Below, one piece after another: positions 41,594 through 51,074 of a DNA stretch of 64,000 bases; within the stretch, counting starts at the first letter, position 1, and each line of letters opens with the position of its first letter. The notes beneath the pieces are model-generated. The model searched no databases. It was not told the DNA's origin and saw nothing but the letters and a program-made list of their open reading frames with translations. The position numbers and the translations under genes were made by a program. The stretch is taken from contig CAJTFE010000024.1 of assembly GCA_910575725.1 (NCBI GenBank), forward strand, positions 1 to 64,000. The letters run 5' to 3'. Source of the DNA: Clostridia bacterium (GTDB lineage Bacteria; Bacillota; Clostridia; Lachnospirales; Lachnospiraceae).

Positions 41594-42233
41594 AAGGTTA
41601 ATGATTATCGGGGCCAGCGGCCATGGGAAGGTTGTAGCAGATATAGCCAGGAAACTGGGGAGATATTCTGAGATTTCATTTCTGGATGATGATTTGGAAA
41701 AGGAAATACCAGGGTATCAGCTTCTTGGAAGTGTAAAAGAGTATAAGAAGTGGAAAGACACTTGTGAGTTCATTGTGGCAGTCGGGGACTGCAGGATCCG
41801 CAGCGAGATTCAAAAAAAGATAGAGAGAGATACCAGGATTGCCACGCTTGTCCATCCAACTGCAGCCTTAGGTGAAAATGTCGTGCTGGGAGAAGGAACT
41901 GTCATTATGGCCAATGCGGTAATAAACAGTGCAAGTATCCTTGGAAAGGGAGTCATTGTGAATACAGGAAGTACGATCGATCACGACTGCAGAATCGGAA
42001 ATTATGTACATGCGGCACCGGGCAGCCACATTTCGGGAACAGTTTTCATTGGAGACAGGGTCTGGGTAGGCGTGGGAAGCTGTATTGTAAATAATGTAAG
42101 CATCTGTGAGGAATGTGTAATAGGCGCAGGTGCAGCTGTGATTGGAGATATTGAAAGGAAAGGAACGTATGTCGGGGTTCCGGCAAAAAGAGTCATTCAT
42201 GGCAGAAGAGATGCACAGACAGGGATTCTATGA
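41586..42233 (+). CDS. NeuD/PglD-family sugar O- or N-acetyltransferase
   Basis: 215 residues. The N-terminal Rossmann-like lobe is RLMIIGASGHGKVVADIARKLG. The C-terminal left-handed beta helix has hexapeptide turns (VVLGEGTVIMANAVINS, GKGVIVNTGSTIDHDC, GNYVHAAPGSHISG) and includes the catalytic His of the DHDC segment. With the aminotransferase and sugar phosphotransferase on either side it completes UDP-N,N'-diacetylbacillosamine synthesis by analogy with Pgl enzymes. Start is TTG 41586 or ATG 41601. Confidence 0.87.
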   Translation: MSKRLMIIGASGHGKVVADIARKLGRYSEISFLDDDLEKEIPGYQLLGSVKEYKKWKDTCEFIVAVGDCRIRSEIQKKIERDTRIATLVHPTAALGENVVLGEGTVIMANAVINSASILGKGVIVNTGSTIDHDCRIGNYVHAAPGSHISGTVFIGDRVWVGVGSCIVNNVSICEECVIGAGAAVIGDIERKGTYVGVPAKRVIHGRRDAQTGIL

Positions 42234-42831
42234 AAAATATGTAAAGCGGCCGCAGGATTTTTTATGCGCCTTGGCTGCAATTTTGATTCTGAGCCCGGTG
42301 CTCCTGGCAGTGGCAGTCTGCGTCCGGATTAAATTGGGAAGCCCGGTTCTTTTTAAGCAGCAGAGGCCGGGACTGCATGAAAAGATTTTCCAGCTCTATA
42401 AATTCCGCACAATGACAGATGCCAGAGATGAAAATGGAGAACTGCTGCCGGATGAAATCCGGCTTACCCCCTTTGGAAAGTGGCTTCGCTCCACATCTCT
42501 TGATGAGCTGCCGGAATTGTGGAATATTCTGCGGGGGGATATGGCAGTGATTGGGCCGAGACCTCTTTTGGTTAAATATCTCTCTTTATATAGTGAAAAG
42601 CAGCACAGACGGCATGAAGTACGTCCCGGTTTGACAGGATATGCACAGTCTCATGGACGAAATACTGTTTCCTGGGAGGAAAGATTTGAAATGGATGTCT
42701 GGTATGTAGACCATATTTCGTTTGTAACAGATATCAGAGTGCTTGTTGACACAATAAAAACAGTAATAAAAAGAGAAGGTGTGTCTTCGGAAGCATCTGT
42801 GACGATGGAAGAATTTATGGGAAATGATTAA
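42199..42831 (+). CDS. undecaprenyl-phosphate sugar phosphotransferase (PglC-like)
   Basis: About 210 residues with one re-entrant membrane helix (FLCALAAILILSPVLLAVAVC), the small monotopic form. VLFKQQRPGLHEKIFQLYKFRTM is the conserved phosphoglycosyl transferase core, and LDELPELWNILRGDMAVIGPRPLL follows. It starts the glycan by moving a sugar phosphate to undecaprenyl phosphate. The gene begins inside the acetyltransferase gene; ATG 42199 and 42211 are both possible. It is the last gene before the AT-rich block. Confidence 0.9.
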   Translation: MAEEMHRQGFYEKYVKRPQDFLCALAAILILSPVLLAVAVCVRIKLGSPVLFKQQRPGLHEKIFQLYKFRTMTDARDENGELLPDEIRLTPFGKWLRSTSLDELPELWNILRGDMAVIGPRPLLVKYLSLYSEKQHRRHEVRPGLTGYAQSHGRNTVSWEERFEMDVWYVDHISFVTDIRVLVDTIKTVIKREGVSSEASVTMEEFMGND

Positions 42832-42899
42832 ATAAAAACTAACAGAAAGGTTAAGTTTAATAAAAATTTATCTGAAGAACGAATGGAGAAAAGGACTAT

Positions 42900-44069
42900 A
42901 TGCTGATGTTAAGAATTGTTTTAATAGCAATTTTTTTATTAAGCGCATTTTGTATTATTTGGGCTATGGGAGGATATGATGTTTCTTTAAAAATAATAAA
43001 TAAAGTAATGAGGATAAAACCTGTTAAGTATACAGAGTACAAGTATACAGTTACGGTAATGATTGTGGCACATAATGAAGAGTCTGTAATTAAAGAAAAA
43101 TTAGAAAATGTTATTGATAATGATTATCCAAAAGAAAAAATTAAATATCTTATTGCATCAGATAATAGTAGCGATAACACCAATTTAATTGTTGAACAAT
43201 TTATTAAAGAACATGAAGCAATTTCCATGAGATTATATACGTCAAAAGAACATAAGGGAAAAACAAATGCACAAAATGAAGCTCAGGAATTAGTAGATAC
43301 AGATATTTTAGTAATGACAGACGCTAATTCCATGTTCAAAAAGGATACGATTTCTAAATTGATTTCAAGTTTTTCAATTGATGATATTGTTTATGTATGT
43401 GGAGCTCTTTTATATACAAATACAGAAAATGGAACAGCGAATTTGGAATCAACTTATTGGAACAAGGAGCTTCAGAGCAGATTTATTGAAAGTAGTATAA
43501 AAACAATCACGGCGGGCAATGGAGCGGTATATGCATGTAGAAACAGTGCGTATATTAAGATTCCTCCTATTGAATGCCATGACAGCAGTATGCCTTATTA
43601 TTATGGAATACATGGTCTGAGAGCTGTCTTTAATGAGAAAGCAATTGCATATGAAAAAGCAGGGGAAAATACAGAGGACGAATATAAAAGAAAAGTGAGA
43701 ATGAACAGGGTGATTCTTAAGCATATTAAAAATGGCATCAAGGCTATGAATATATTTAAGTATGGCTGGTTTTCTTATTTTTATTTTGGACATAGAACGG
43801 CGAGATACTTATTATGGTTGAATCATCTGCTTTTATTTATAGCAAATATCTTTTTAATTAGGGTTCATGGAATCTTTCTGCTTTTTTTTATTGGACAAGT
43901 TCTTTTTTACATTGTCAGTGTTTGCGGATATAGGTTTAAAATTAAAAATAGATTTGTAAATCTAGCATATTATTATTGCATGACAATCCTTGCACAATGG
44001 GTTGGAGTTTATCATTGTATTATGGGAAAGTCGGAAGCTGTATGGGAGAAAGCAAAGAGTACCAGATAG
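42900..44069 (+). CDS. membrane glycosyltransferase family 2
   Basis: 389 residues. An N-terminal membrane helix (about 3-24), GT-A domain with VTVMIVAHNEESVIKEKLE, LIASDNSSDNT and MTDANSMFKKD, then three or four C-terminal helices (about 305-370). This layout is that of processive or membrane-tethered GT2 enzymes such as IcaA relatives. First gene of the visibly AT-rich block: codons are A/T-ending, unlike the genes upstream. Confidence 0.82.
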   Translation: MLMLRIVLIAIFLLSAFCIIWAMGGYDVSLKIINKVMRIKPVKYTEYKYTVTVMIVAHNEESVIKEKLENVIDNDYPKEKIKYLIASDNSSDNTNLIVEQFIKEHEAISMRLYTSKEHKGKTNAQNEAQELVDTDILVMTDANSMFKKDTISKLISSFSIDDIVYVCGALLYTNTENGTANLESTYWNKELQSRFIESSIKTITAGNGAVYACRNSAYIKIPPIECHDSSMPYYYGIHGLRAVFNEKAIAYEKAGENTEDEYKRKVRMNRVILKHIKNGIKAMNIFKYGWFSYFYFGHRTARYLLWLNHLLLFIANIFLIRVHGIFLLFFIGQVLFYIVSVCGYRFKIKNRFVNLAYYYCMTILAQWVGVYHCIMGKSEAVWEKAKSTR

Positions 44070-44083
44070 AAAGGTAAGAAAAA

Positions 44084-45148
44084 TTGATAGGGATAGTTTT
44101 TATAAACGACTTTAATATGTGTCCTTATGCAGATAAATATGTTGAGGTGCTTGAAGAACTAAAAGAGGATTATGAGTTTATTCTTTGGAATCGTAAAAAT
44201 GTACCTATTACATCTAGATACAAAAATGTGTCTTTTGTATATGAATCTGATATTTATAAAAGCAAGCAGAAAAAAGTAATTGGGTTTATCAAATATCATA
44301 ATTTTGTAAAAAAAAGAATTAAACAGAAGAAATATACAAAGCTTATATTTTTAACAACTTTATCTGCAGTGATTTGTGGTAGAAAAATATTAAAGCAATA
44401 TGAGAATAGATATATTTTTGATTTCCGTGATTTAAGCTATGAGAAAAATAAAATATTTTATTGTTTAGTAAAAGAAATTATTGAAAAATCATATTTTACA
44501 TGTATTTCTTCATCTGGTTTTTTGGATGTATTACCAAAACATAAATATGTTTTGGCACATAATTTTCGTTATGACGATTTAAATGCAGGCTCTCATAAAG
44601 GAAAAAAAGAAGATGGAACAATAAATATTTTGCAAATTGGAGTTACAAGAGGGGAAGAATTTAATCTTAAATTATGTAAAATGTTTGGAGATGATTTAAG
44701 ATTCCATTTGTCAATTATTGGTAGTGGCTGCAATACAAAGAAGGTGGTGGAAACAGCAAAGAATTATTCCAACATAACAATTAAAGGGGAGTATATGAAT
44801 ATAGAAAAAAGAGCATATATCAACAATGCAGATATGCTTATGTATTATTATCCATGTAATTATAACTGTGATAGGGCATTGGCAAATAAATATTATGATG
44901 GACTGATTTATATGTTGCCATTGATAGGAAATGCACAAACTTTTTCAGGAAAGCTTTTACAAAGTAATCAATTAGGAATATCAATTAATAATGTTGAAGC
45001 TAAATATCTGGATACCATATATGACTATTATAAAAGTCTTGATTATAAAAAATTTACTGGAAATTGTATGAGTGTATTAAATAAAATCATTGAGGAAGAT
45101 AAAGAATATATGAATCGAATCAGAGGTTTTCTTAATGAACGAGAATAA
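44084..45148 (+). CDS. glycosyltransferase, GT-B type (family 4-like)
   Basis: 354 residues, starting at TTG 44084 after GAAAGGTAAG. GT-B features: an N-terminal Rossmann half with short strands, then INILQIGVTRGEEFNLKL, LSIIGSGCNTKKVVE and ITIKGEYMNIEKRAYINNADMLM, which fit the donor-binding half of GT4 enzymes. The usual E-x7-E is replaced by NKYYDGLIYMLPLIG. Donor and acceptor unknown. It overlaps the polymerase gene by 14 bases. Confidence 0.72.
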   Translation: MIGIVFINDFNMCPYADKYVEVLEELKEDYEFILWNRKNVPITSRYKNVSFVYESDIYKSKQKKVIGFIKYHNFVKKRIKQKKYTKLIFLTTLSAVICGRKILKQYENRYIFDFRDLSYEKNKIFYCLVKEIIEKSYFTCISSSGFLDVLPKHKYVLAHNFRYDDLNAGSHKGKKEDGTINILQIGVTRGEEFNLKLCKMFGDDLRFHLSIIGSGCNTKKVVETAKNYSNITIKGEYMNIEKRAYINNADMLMYYYPCNYNCDRALANKYYDGLIYMLPLIGNAQTFSGKLLQSNQLGISINNVEAKYLDTIYDYYKSLDYKKFTGNCMSVLNKIIEEDKEYMNRIRGFLNERE

Positions 45149-46445
45149 TTTAATGATACCAATAAGACGTACAAATAGTATATGGAAAAGCTTTTTTAGT
45201 TGTATATTAGTTTTTTTTATTGCTATAAACGTGTATACGTTCCCTCGGTTTAACATCGGATTTGGCGAAATCTTATTTTTGATAAGTATTCCTTTTTTGA
45301 TTTTTAATAATTGTAAAATAGTAAAAAATCATTCAGGTTCTTTTTATTTTTGTTTCCTTATTTATGCAGCTATAATTTCAATAATTTATATGATCCTGCT
45401 TCCGCAGATTGATTCATTTGAAACTGTGAAACGTTTAGGACGCGATGGATTTTATATAGTGCTTGTTTTTGTTTTTTCACGAAATTTTTTTGAATATAGG
45501 TGTGCATCAAATGTATTAAATATTTTTTCTGATTTTTTATCAATTTATATTATTGTACAATTTTTAGCATTTTTGCTTTTTCATGTTTATGTTCCAGGGT
45601 TAATAGATGGTTTGCCTATCGGTACAACGAGTGCAATAGAGATAAAACAGACTATGTTGAAAGTAGCAAATATAGAAGGATTTTTAAGGCCAGCAGGATT
45701 TTTATGTGAACCTGCCCATTGTGCGCAGCTATTATCAACAACATTATTGTTAAATATTTTTCCTTTTTACGGGAAAAAATCATTGAAAAGAATTTTTTTA
45801 TATTCTGTAGCATTAGTTTGTACAACATCAGTTAATGCAATTGTGTTTTTATTAGTGGACTATTTTTTATGGGCTTTACAGAAATTAAGAACATATAGAA
45901 AATGCGAATGGATAAATGTTATTTTAATAGGTATATTGTTATTAGTTGTTGGGGGAGTGCTTTATATTAAGATACCTTTTGTTCAGTCAGTAGTAAACAG
46001 ATTATTTACAATTGGGAAAAAAGGTACTAGCTCAGCTTCCGTTAGAGTGATGCGAGGATTTGCTTTTTTTGGTGCTATGCCAACGATGGGAAAATTATTT
46101 GGCATGGGATTTGGAAACTTTCTGGGATACCGAGACGCATTTGGAATTTGGACAAGTTATGAAATGGAAAAAGAGTATATGGCTATGGATATGTATGTTG
46201 TAACTTCAGTTGGGATTATAGGAACAATAATTTTGATAACGGCAATCTATAAAGGATTAAAAAATAAAGGAATTCAAAGTAAATGTTTAATGTTTTTATT
46301 TTTGATTATGGGATTATCTTCAAGTGTTTATAGTACACCTGTATATGCGTTGATACTCTCTTTTATTTTTTTTGGCCCAAATAAATATAATGATTTGAAG
46401 GAAAAAGTAAAAAGACATGAAAACCTTATTAATTACACTTCATAG
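45135..46445 (+). CDS. Wzy-like polysaccharide polymerase
   Basis: 436 residues and about eleven membrane helices with a larger external loop between residues 145 and 195 (VPGLIDGLPIGTTSAIEIKQ, FLRPAGFLCEPAHCAQLLS). RPAGFLCEPAH resembles the R-x-x-G-x-x-x-E/D-x-x-H of O-antigen ligases and polymerases. It would link repeat units on the outer face of the membrane. Very AT-rich codons. Confidence 0.8.
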   Translation: MNENNLMIPIRRTNSIWKSFFSCILVFFIAINVYTFPRFNIGFGEILFLISIPFLIFNNCKIVKNHSGSFYFCFLIYAAIISIIYMILLPQIDSFETVKRLGRDGFYIVLVFVFSRNFFEYRCASNVLNIFSDFLSIYIIVQFLAFLLFHVYVPGLIDGLPIGTTSAIEIKQTMLKVANIEGFLRPAGFLCEPAHCAQLLSTTLLLNIFPFYGKKSLKRIFLYSVALVCTTSVNAIVFLLVDYFLWALQKLRTYRKCEWINVILIGILLLVVGGVLYIKIPFVQSVVNRLFTIGKKGTSSASVRVMRGFAFFGAMPTMGKLFGMGFGNFLGYRDAFGIWTSYEMEKEYMAMDMYVVTSVGIIGTIILITAIYKGLKNKGIQSKCLMFLFLIMGLSSSVYSTPVYALILSFIFFGPNKYNDLKEKVKRHENLINYTS

Positions 46446-47487
46446 TATTAACAATCCTGGTTCTGCTCTCCAGGCATTTGCGCTGGATAGGTATTTACAT
46501 CGGATAGGGGTGGACAATCAGATTATTGATTATAGGCCTGTATATTCTAAACTGGGAAAAAATAAAATAAAAGGCATTATCCGTATAATTTTTTTTGCAC
46601 ATAATGAATTTGCAATTAATAAGAAATATAGTACATTTATAAAGGAAAAAATGCATTGTACTACTAAAAAATTTTATTTTTTCAATCAATTGTTTCATGG
46701 GTTGCCCAAAGCGGATATTTATATATCAGGAAGTGATCAACTATGGAACACAGATTATGATTGTGGCTGCGATAAGGCGTATTATCTGGATTTTATAAAG
46801 GATGGACAGAAGATTTCATATGCTACAAGTGTGGGGAAAAGTTATATTTCAGATAATCAGCTAAAAGAACTTTGTCTGCGGATTAATAACTACAAATTTT
46901 TATCTGTTCGGGAAAACTCAACAAGCAGACTGTTAAGTCAGGCACTTAATAGAGAGGTTGAATGGGTTTGTGATCCTGTATTTTTGTTAGACAAAGATGA
47001 TTATATACAAATGTGCAATGAAAATCAATATGGAAAATATGTACTTGTTTATTTGTCAAAAGCAAGTATTTTATTAGATCAAGTCCTTGAATATGTAAAA
47101 GGTGTTTATAAGTGGAGTATTATCCAGGCAGGCGGAAGTGTAAAAAGGTGTGAATGTGATATACATTTGAAGAATGTCGGCCCATTTGATTTCATAACGT
47201 TGATAAAGAATGCACAGTTAATTATTTCAAGTTCTTTTCATGCCACAGCATTTTCACATATTTTTCATAAAAATTTTGCAGTGATTTTGCCTGAAAAAAA
47301 TGGGGAACGGATTATTAGCCTTTTGGAACTGACGCAATTAGAAAGCAAGATTATTCATTCGGAATATGATTTACAAAATTTGTTTTTTGAACCGAATTAT
47401 GACGAAGCGGATACAAAATTAGAAGCTTTCGTTAATAAATCAAAGAAATACCTGGAAGAATCAATATTAGGAGATAGGTATGACTGA
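46417..47487 (+). CDS. polysaccharide pyruvyl transferase family protein
   Basis: 356 residues. LHSINNPGSALQAFALDRYL near the N-terminus, YISGSDQLWNTDYD, ISYATSVGKSYI, FLSVRENSTSRLL, WVCDPVFLLDKDDY and SSFHATAFSHIFHKNF are the standard markers of this family. Members add pyruvate ketals to sugars from PEP (CsaB-like); this subgroup is nearly always next to the iron-sulfur protein encoded downstream. It overlaps both neighbours (29 and 8 bases). Confidence 0.87.
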   Translation: MKTLLITLHSINNPGSALQAFALDRYLHRIGVDNQIIDYRPVYSKLGKNKIKGIIRIIFFAHNEFAINKKYSTFIKEKMHCTTKKFYFFNQLFHGLPKADIYISGSDQLWNTDYDCGCDKAYYLDFIKDGQKISYATSVGKSYISDNQLKELCLRINNYKFLSVRENSTSRLLSQALNREVEWVCDPVFLLDKDDYIQMCNENQYGKYVLVYLSKASILLDQVLEYVKGVYKWSIIQAGGSVKRCECDIHLKNVGPFDFITLIKNAQLIISSSFHATAFSHIFHKNFAVILPEKNGERIISLLELTQLESKIIHSEYDLQNLFFEPNYDEADTKLEAFVNKSKKYLEESILGDRYD

Positions 47488-48679
47488 CAAAGTTAAACTG
47501 GCGGATTTGATAAAATGTACTGGATGCACAGCATGTGCTAGTATTTGCAAGCATAATGCAATTGCAATGACTGAGAATGAAGATGGCTTTGAATATCCTA
47601 AAATTGACATTGATAAATGTATTAATTGTGGAGCATGTGTTAGAGTATGCCCTATAATCAATCCAGTATTAAATGACGAAAAATATCAAAAAATATTTGC
47701 AGCAGTGGGATGCAATTCTAATGAGGTAAAAAAAAGCAGCTCTGGAGGAATATTTCCATTACTGGCAAAAGAAGTGCTATTACAGGGAGGGAAAGTTTAT
47801 GGCTGCAGGATACTTAATGGGGATCGAGCAGTTCATACAGTGGTGGAAACAGAAGAAGAGTTGGAGCTGTTAAGAGGCTCAAAATATATACAGAGTTCTA
47901 TAGGAAGAGTTTTTCAGCAAGTAGAGGAAGATTTATCTCATAATAAAAAAGTTCTTTTTTCAGGTACACCTTGTCAGGCAGCTGGGTTAAAAGCGTATTT
48001 GAAAAGAGAATACAGTAATTTACTTATAGTTGATTTAGTCTGCCATGGAGTTCCAAGTTATAAATTTTTTAAAGAATATATATGTTGGTTAGAGAAAAAG
48101 AAGAATGTGAAAGTACTAGCCTATGATTTTCGAGACAAAACAAAAACAGATTTGGGATGTGTTGCAAAGATAAGATATTTAAAAGGTAAAAAAGAAAAAA
48201 TTAGATTTAGCAAATATAGCTCCGATTTTTATTATTATTACTATTACATGTTAGGAAAAATATATCGGAAATCTTGCTATTTTTGTCCGTATGCAAATGC
48301 AAATCGAATATCAGATATTACATTAGGAGATTTTTGGGGGATAACACATATACATCCAGAAATTAGTATTGATAATGGAATGTCTGTGGTTATGATTAAT
48401 AGTATTAAGGGACAAAAATATTTTGATAAAATAGAGGCTTATAAATATCCTTCTAACTTGGAAGAGGCGGTTGCTTATAATAAAAGTATCATATCATCAA
48501 TTAATTACCCAAAAGAAAGGGATGAAATTCTTAGGTTAAGTAGAGAATGTGGTGGTGATGCGGTAGAGAAATTTTTTAGAAAAGAGGTAGGAACTAAGCA
48601 GCTTATATACTGTTTGAAAGGTATTGTGCCAATAAAAGTAAAGCGAAAAATCAAGAGTATTTTTCATTGGAGAAAGTAA
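47480..48679 (+). CDS. 4Fe-4S, F420-hydrogenase/dehydrogenase beta-subunit-like protein
   Basis: 399 residues. Two ferredoxin clusters at the N-terminus (CTGCTACASICKHNAI and CINCGACVRVCPI), then the FrhB/FdhB-type domain (SSSGGIFPLLAKEVLLQGG, GSKYIQSSIGRVF, FSGTPCQAAGLKAYL, VDLVCHGVPSYKFF) and a third Cys set (CYFCPYANANRISDITLGDFWG). A run of six Tyr lies near residues 251-256. It is likely a flavin and iron-sulfur oxidoreductase serving the pyruvyl transferase partner or a sugar-modifying step; the true substrate is not known. Confidence 0.85.
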   Translation: MTDKVKLADLIKCTGCTACASICKHNAIAMTENEDGFEYPKIDIDKCINCGACVRVCPIINPVLNDEKYQKIFAAVGCNSNEVKKSSSGGIFPLLAKEVLLQGGKVYGCRILNGDRAVHTVVETEEELELLRGSKYIQSSIGRVFQQVEEDLSHNKKVLFSGTPCQAAGLKAYLKREYSNLLIVDLVCHGVPSYKFFKEYICWLEKKKNVKVLAYDFRDKTKTDLGCVAKIRYLKGKKEKIRFSKYSSDFYYYYYYMLGKIYRKSCYFCPYANANRISDITLGDFWGITHIHPEISIDNGMSVVMINSIKGQKYFDKIEAYKYPSNLEEAVAYNKSIISSINYPKERDEILRLSRECGGDAVEKFFRKEVGTKQLIYCLKGIVPIKVKRKIKSIFHWRK

Positions 48680-48681
48680 AA

Positions 48682-49716
48682 ATGTTAAGTGCTTATGTGC
48701 AAAAATTGATATTTACAGTTGACGTTGAGGGGCCAAGAGGAAAGGATCCTATTAAGCATCAGATATGGGGAGAAACCGGAGATGGTTCTGAATATGGAAT
48801 AAGAAAGATAATAGAGAAACTTGATCAATACAAAATCAAGGGTCTTTTTTTTGTTGATTTTGCAGAAGCTTTTGATTTGGGAGAAGAAAAAATTGCAGAA
48901 GTTGTAAAATATATAGATGATAAAGGACATGATATTGGTGTGCATTTGCATCCACATCATATGGGTGACATAGAAAGACATTTTTTGTGGCAGTATACAA
49001 AAGAAGAGCAAAAAGACATGATAGAAAAATGTACAAAGTTATATGAAAAGATTCTTGGCAGGCGTCCAAAGTCTTTTAGAGCAGGAAAATATGGAGCTAA
49101 TTATGAGACTTTGGAAATATTAAATATGTTAGGTTACCAATATGATTTTTCAGAATTTTATGGTCAGAAGTGGTGTGGTATTACACCAGAACTTACGAAA
49201 GTTCTGCCAAGTAATTATAAAGGATTGATGGAATTTCCTGTTACCATTTTTAAAAGCTTTGATTTTTTTGGATTATATAAAAGATATGATAAACTGGATT
49301 TCAATATAACGCCAAGCGAAATGCATCATATATTAAAAGCTTATCAAAAAAAGGCCAATAACGTATTAATAACAGTGTTTGCACATAGTTTTTCACTTTT
49401 GAATTTTTTAGAAAGACCAGACCAACCAATTCCTAATAAAATAGCTGGTAAAAGACTGGACTCTTTTTTAAATTATGTTAATTCTAAACCGTTTTTTCAA
49501 TTTATAAATGAAAAAGATTTGGAGCAATTTGATAAAGATTACTATGAAAGTAAGGAAATAGATATCGCCAGGAATTATTATTTGACTGGTTTTTGGTATT
49601 TGTTTCTTCGGGCATTACCAATATGTAAATATAATCGTTTGGCAAAAATTCTTGTAGGGACATATATTATATTTTTTGTCATAATAATTTGGTTATTAAT
49701 AGTGTTTTTGATATAA
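48682..49716 (+). CDS. polysaccharide deacetylase (NodB-like) family protein
   Basis: 344 residues. IFTVDVEGPRG gives the first metal-ligand Asp pair, IGVHLHPHHMGD the His pair, and SFRAGKYGANYETLEIL the Arg motif. HSFSLLNF resembles the late catalytic His. A hydrophobic C-terminal helix (about 319-343) anchors it. It may remove N-acetyl groups from the polymer. ATG 48682, three bases after the previous stop, is preferred to TTG 48667 because GGAG precedes it. Confidence 0.78.
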   Translation: MLSAYVQKLIFTVDVEGPRGKDPIKHQIWGETGDGSEYGIRKIIEKLDQYKIKGLFFVDFAEAFDLGEEKIAEVVKYIDDKGHDIGVHLHPHHMGDIERHFLWQYTKEEQKDMIEKCTKLYEKILGRRPKSFRAGKYGANYETLEILNMLGYQYDFSEFYGQKWCGITPELTKVLPSNYKGLMEFPVTIFKSFDFFGLYKRYDKLDFNITPSEMHHILKAYQKKANNVLITVFAHSFSLLNFLERPDQPIPNKIAGKRLDSFLNYVNSKPFFQFINEKDLEQFDKDYYESKEIDIARNYYLTGFWYLFLRALPICKYNRLAKILVGTYIIFFVIIIWLLIVFLI

Positions 49717-49779
49717 AATTGCATTTAATTAGTAGTAATAAATAGAAATTATATTGTGGTAGATAGGAGAACAATTACG

Positions 49780-51066
49780 ATGGTTGATTTTCGTTTTCTG
49801 TATGAACATAAGGCTAGGGAAATGGAAAGTATCGCTTTGATAAGTTATGAATTAAAAAAACGAGGTTATTCTTGTGATTTCTTTCCTTGTAATGGTATGG
49901 GAGGTATGCCCAAGGAGACAGCAAAGGTTATAATAACGCCTTATTTATATCAGAATGTTCATTTAGAAGCAATGTCGCGTTATACAAAAGGAAGTAATAA
50001 AATTGTAAATCTGCAATGGGAGCAGGTTTTTCCGATTAAAGATGAAAACGATTCCGATTATGAACATTATCCTCATGGGGTGACTAAAACTGCTATGCAT
50101 CTTTGCTGGGGGGAAAGAGAAAAACAGGCGTTGCTTCGATGTGGGGTAAAAGAGCAAAATGCTGTTGTTACGGGGCCTGTTCATATGGACTTTTTGCGTA
50201 AAGAGTTTAAAGGATATTATGATAATAGGGATCATATTTCTAAAAGATTTAATTTAAACGCTGAGAAAGAGTGGGTTCTATTTATATCTAGTTTTTCTGG
50301 GGAGGCAAGAAAAATTGACCGAAATGGTAATATGATTGATGAGAATAATTATGATAAATCAAAAACCATTTTTTTATCATGGATAGAAGAACTGCTTAAA
50401 ATAAGAACAAATATTTTGTTTGTTTATCGTCCACATCCAAATGAAAAAAGTGATCTGCGGCTTCTGGACTTGAGTCATAGATATAGTAATTTTAAATTGA
50501 TAAGGGAGTGTTCTGTTAAACAATGGATTTTGGTATGTGACAAGATAATAAACTGGATAAGCACTTCTATTGCAGAAATCTATTTTGCGAATAAGAATTG
50601 TATAATAGTTCGTCCTATAGAGATTGAAAAAGAGAAAGATATGGCAACTTTGGCAGATGCAAAAAAAGTAACATCTTGTGAAGAGTTCTTAAAAAGTTTT
50701 AATTATTCGGAAACATTTCCTGTTGATCCACAATTAATTAAAAATTATTATGATGTTGAAATAGAGGCGTCTTATAAACGAATATGTAATGTATTAGAGA
50801 AAGTGTATAAAGAGAATGAACTTATAGTTAACAAGAATGTGATTATAAAATATCCAATTATTCTTCGGATAAAGAAGTTATTTTCACGTACTCCTTTTTA
50901 TAAGGCTTATATATATGCTATGGCTAAAATTCCTGAAAAGATAAGTAGTTACTTTCCGTATAAAATTAGAGTTCTAATTGAAAATTCAAAAATGCGTAAT
51001 AGGGATTTTATTACGGAGAGGGAAATAGAGGACTTATATAAAAAGTTGAAAGGTCTTTTAATATAA
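49780..51066 (+). CDS. surface carbohydrate biosynthesis protein, GT-B-like
   Basis: 428 residues. The central part reads like CDP-glycerol phosphotransferase and GT-B proteins: KVIITPYLYQN, VNLQWEQVFP, HLCWGEREKQALLRCGV, VLFISSFSG, FVYRPHPNEKSD and NWISTSIAEIYFANKNCIIVRP. The C-terminal 90 residues are basic and may sit on the membrane. Transfer of a phospho-polyol or a sugar is possible. ATG 49780, nine bases after AGGAGA, is chosen over GTG 49756. Confidence 0.65.
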   Translation: MVDFRFLYEHKAREMESIALISYELKKRGYSCDFFPCNGMGGMPKETAKVIITPYLYQNVHLEAMSRYTKGSNKIVNLQWEQVFPIKDENDSDYEHYPHGVTKTAMHLCWGEREKQALLRCGVKEQNAVVTGPVHMDFLRKEFKGYYDNRDHISKRFNLNAEKEWVLFISSFSGEARKIDRNGNMIDENNYDKSKTIFLSWIEELLKIRTNILFVYRPHPNEKSDLRLLDLSHRYSNFKLIRECSVKQWILVCDKIINWISTSIAEIYFANKNCIIVRPIEIEKEKDMATLADAKKVTSCEEFLKSFNYSETFPVDPQLIKNYYDVEIEASYKRICNVLEKVYKENELIVNKNVIIKYPIILRIKKLFSRTPFYKAYIYAMAKIPEKISSYFPYKIRVLIENSKMRNRDFITEREIEDLYKKLKGLLI

Positions 51067-51074
51067 GGATCAAG

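Noticed and set aside
48227..48250. TAT-rich run encoding six Tyr as a second slippage tract
   Set aside because: Mixed TAT/TAC codons in triplet units; a length change would not shift the frame, so it is not a contingency switch.
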